Translations under genes and position numbers: made by a program
Notes under the pieces: model-generated
Seen by the model: only the letters and a program-made list of their open reading frames with translations
Databases searched by the model: none
What the model was told of the DNA's origin: nothing
From: an uncultured Asticcacaulis sp.
Lineage (GTDB): Bacteria; Pseudomonadota; Alphaproteobacteria; Caulobacterales; Caulobacteraceae
Direction of reading: 5' to 3'
Assembly: GCA_946480525.1 (NCBI GenBank)
Contig: CAMLLA010000237.1
Coordinates: forward strand, 1 to 6,707
Length of the DNA: 6,707 nt
In this document: positions 6,014 to 6,707 of the stretch, one piece after another
Layout of the letters: every line of letters begins with the position of its first letter
Position numbering within the stretch: the first letter of the stretch is position 1

Positions 6014-6424
6014 ATGAAGATCAACGCCTATCTCCATTTCAACGGCACCTGTGCCCAGGCCCTGGCCTTCTACGAGGAGGTTTTCAACGGCAAGGTCGTC
6101 TTTCTGCAGACCTTCGGCGAATCACCGATGAAGGACGATTTCGGGCCAGAGCTTCAGAATGGCGTCATGCACGCCACCTTGCAGATCGGCGATGATATTA
6201 TTCATGCCAGCGATGCCCCGCCGGGCATGTTCAAGACCCCGCAGGGGTTTTCCCTCAGCTACGCCACGACCGACACGGTCGCGGCCGAACGCATATTTGC
6301 CGCCCTTGCCGAAGGCGGCAATGTTTTCATGCCGCTGACCCAGACCTTCTGGGCGGAACGTTTCGGCATGGTAACCGATCGTTTCGGCATACCCTGGATG
6401 ATCAACTGCGATAAACCCGCCTGA
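6014..6424 (+). CDS. VOC-family protein, PhnB/YjdN-like
   Basis: This 136-residue protein of the vicinal oxygen chelate (glyoxalase/bleomycin-resistance) superfamily falls in the PhnB-like branch. It has INAYLHFNGTCAQALAFYEE (3-22), a first beta-alpha-beta module with the usual fold, then VMHATLQIGDDIIHASD (51-67). The closing motif is FWAERFGMVTDRFGIPWMIN (112-131), which is diagnostic of PhnB-like proteins. Despite the name, PhnB is not known to be needed for phosphonate breakdown, and the reaction here is unknown. I chose the ATG at 6014 because MKINAYLHF is the normal family start and AGGA (6001-6004) precedes it. The frame is open back to an ATG at 5948, but those 22 extra residues are unlike the family and the palindrome runs through them. 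It follows the SRPBCC gene by 103 nt and precedes another SRPBCC gene by 83 nt. Confidence 0.9.
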   Translation: MKINAYLHFNGTCAQALAFYEEVFNGKVVFLQTFGESPMKDDFGPELQNGVMHATLQIGDDIIHASDAPPGMFKTPQGFSLSYATTDTVAAERIFAALAEGGNVFMPLTQTFWAERFGMVTDRFGIPWMINCDKPA

Positions 6425-6507
6425 GACACTGGAGCGATCGCGCAAATACCTATTTCGAGTGATTAAATCTTCTGCCCAAGGCTGAAAAAATACCGGGAGG
6501 ACTAACC

Positions 6508-6707
6508 ATGACTACGTTCATAATTGTTATCCTTGTGCTTGTGGTCGCGTTCTTTGCCTTCGTGGCGACGCGGCCCGATACCTTCACCGTCAAGCGTTCC
6601 CTGCTCATTCGCGCCAAACCGGCGGAGATTTATCCTTTTATCGCCAATTTTCAGCCCGAAGGCTGGGGAAAATGGTCGCCGTGGGAAGATCTCGATCCCG
6701 ATCTGCG
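6508..6707 (+). CDS. Membrane-anchored SRPBCC (polyketide cyclase-like) protein, N-terminal part
   Basis: The first 66 residues are present and the gene runs off the right edge. An N-terminal membrane helix (about residues 4-19, FIIVILVLVVAFFAFV) is followed by ATRPDTFTVKRSLLIRAKPA and then EIYPFIANF. The last part, GWGKWSPWEDLDPDL (52-66), is the characteristic start of SRPBCC polyketide-cyclase-like proteins with a single N-terminal anchor. The pattern of residues puts the SRPBCC domain C-terminal to the helix. The ligand is unknown. A strong GGGAGGA (6495-6501) lies 6 nt before the ATG. It is the third SRPBCC domain in about 2.3 kb. The family is usually about 170-180 residues long, so roughly two thirds is missing. 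Confidence 0.88.
   Translation, partial: MTTFIIVILVLVVAFFAFVATRPDTFTVKRSLLIRAKPAEIYPFIANFQPEGWGKWSPWEDLDPDL

Overview
The window reads as chromosomal DNA of an alphaproteobacterium, most likely of the Caulobacteraceae (Caulobacter/Asticcacaulis/Brevundimonas group). The malate dehydrogenase closely resembles what I remember of the Caulobacter protein, the sdhC-sdhD-sdhA order next to mdh fits alphaproteobacterial TCA-cycle loci, and the coding DNA is GC-rich. A 107-bp double-palindrome repeat of a type common between genes in alphaproteobacteria supports this. The genus is an inference.

Left part (1-1071, minus strand): the start of the succinate dehydrogenase operon, sdhC-sdhD-sdhA. The genes are tightly packed (a 4-nt GTGA overlap, then TAA directly abutting ATG), and sdhA runs off the left edge. 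A good sigma70-type promoter lies about 85-110 nt upstream of sdhC.

Divergent intergenic region (1072-1440): besides the sdh promoter it holds a near-perfect 23-bp inverted repeat and a short minus-strand open frame with protein-like composition but no ordinary start codon. It may be a gene remnant or an unannotated small protein.

Middle (1441-3103, plus strand): a small exported protein of unknown function, then mdh with a strong Shine-Dalgarno and two tandem hairpins behind it, the second a classic rho-independent terminator. The SDH subunits and malate dehydrogenase catalyse two nearby steps of the TCA cycle (succinate to fumarate, malate to oxaloacetate).

Right part (3114-6707, plus strand): after the palindromic repeat comes a run of six co-directional genes with short gaps. 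They encode a two-domain LprI-MliC lysozyme-inhibitor lipoprotein, a small lipoprotein of unknown function, a GNAT acetyltransferase fused to an SRPBCC/AHSA1 domain, a free-standing SRPBCC/AHSA1 protein, a PhnB-like VOC protein, and the start of a membrane-anchored SRPBCC protein. The first two look like an envelope-defence pair. The rest is a cluster of small ligand-binding folds with unknown substrates.

I found no mobile-element gene, tRNA, rRNA or CRISPR array. The least ordinary items are the GNAT-SRPBCC fusion, the unexplained palindrome with its overlapping short frame near 1215-1355, and the RIME-like repeat just upstream of the lysozyme-inhibitor gene.
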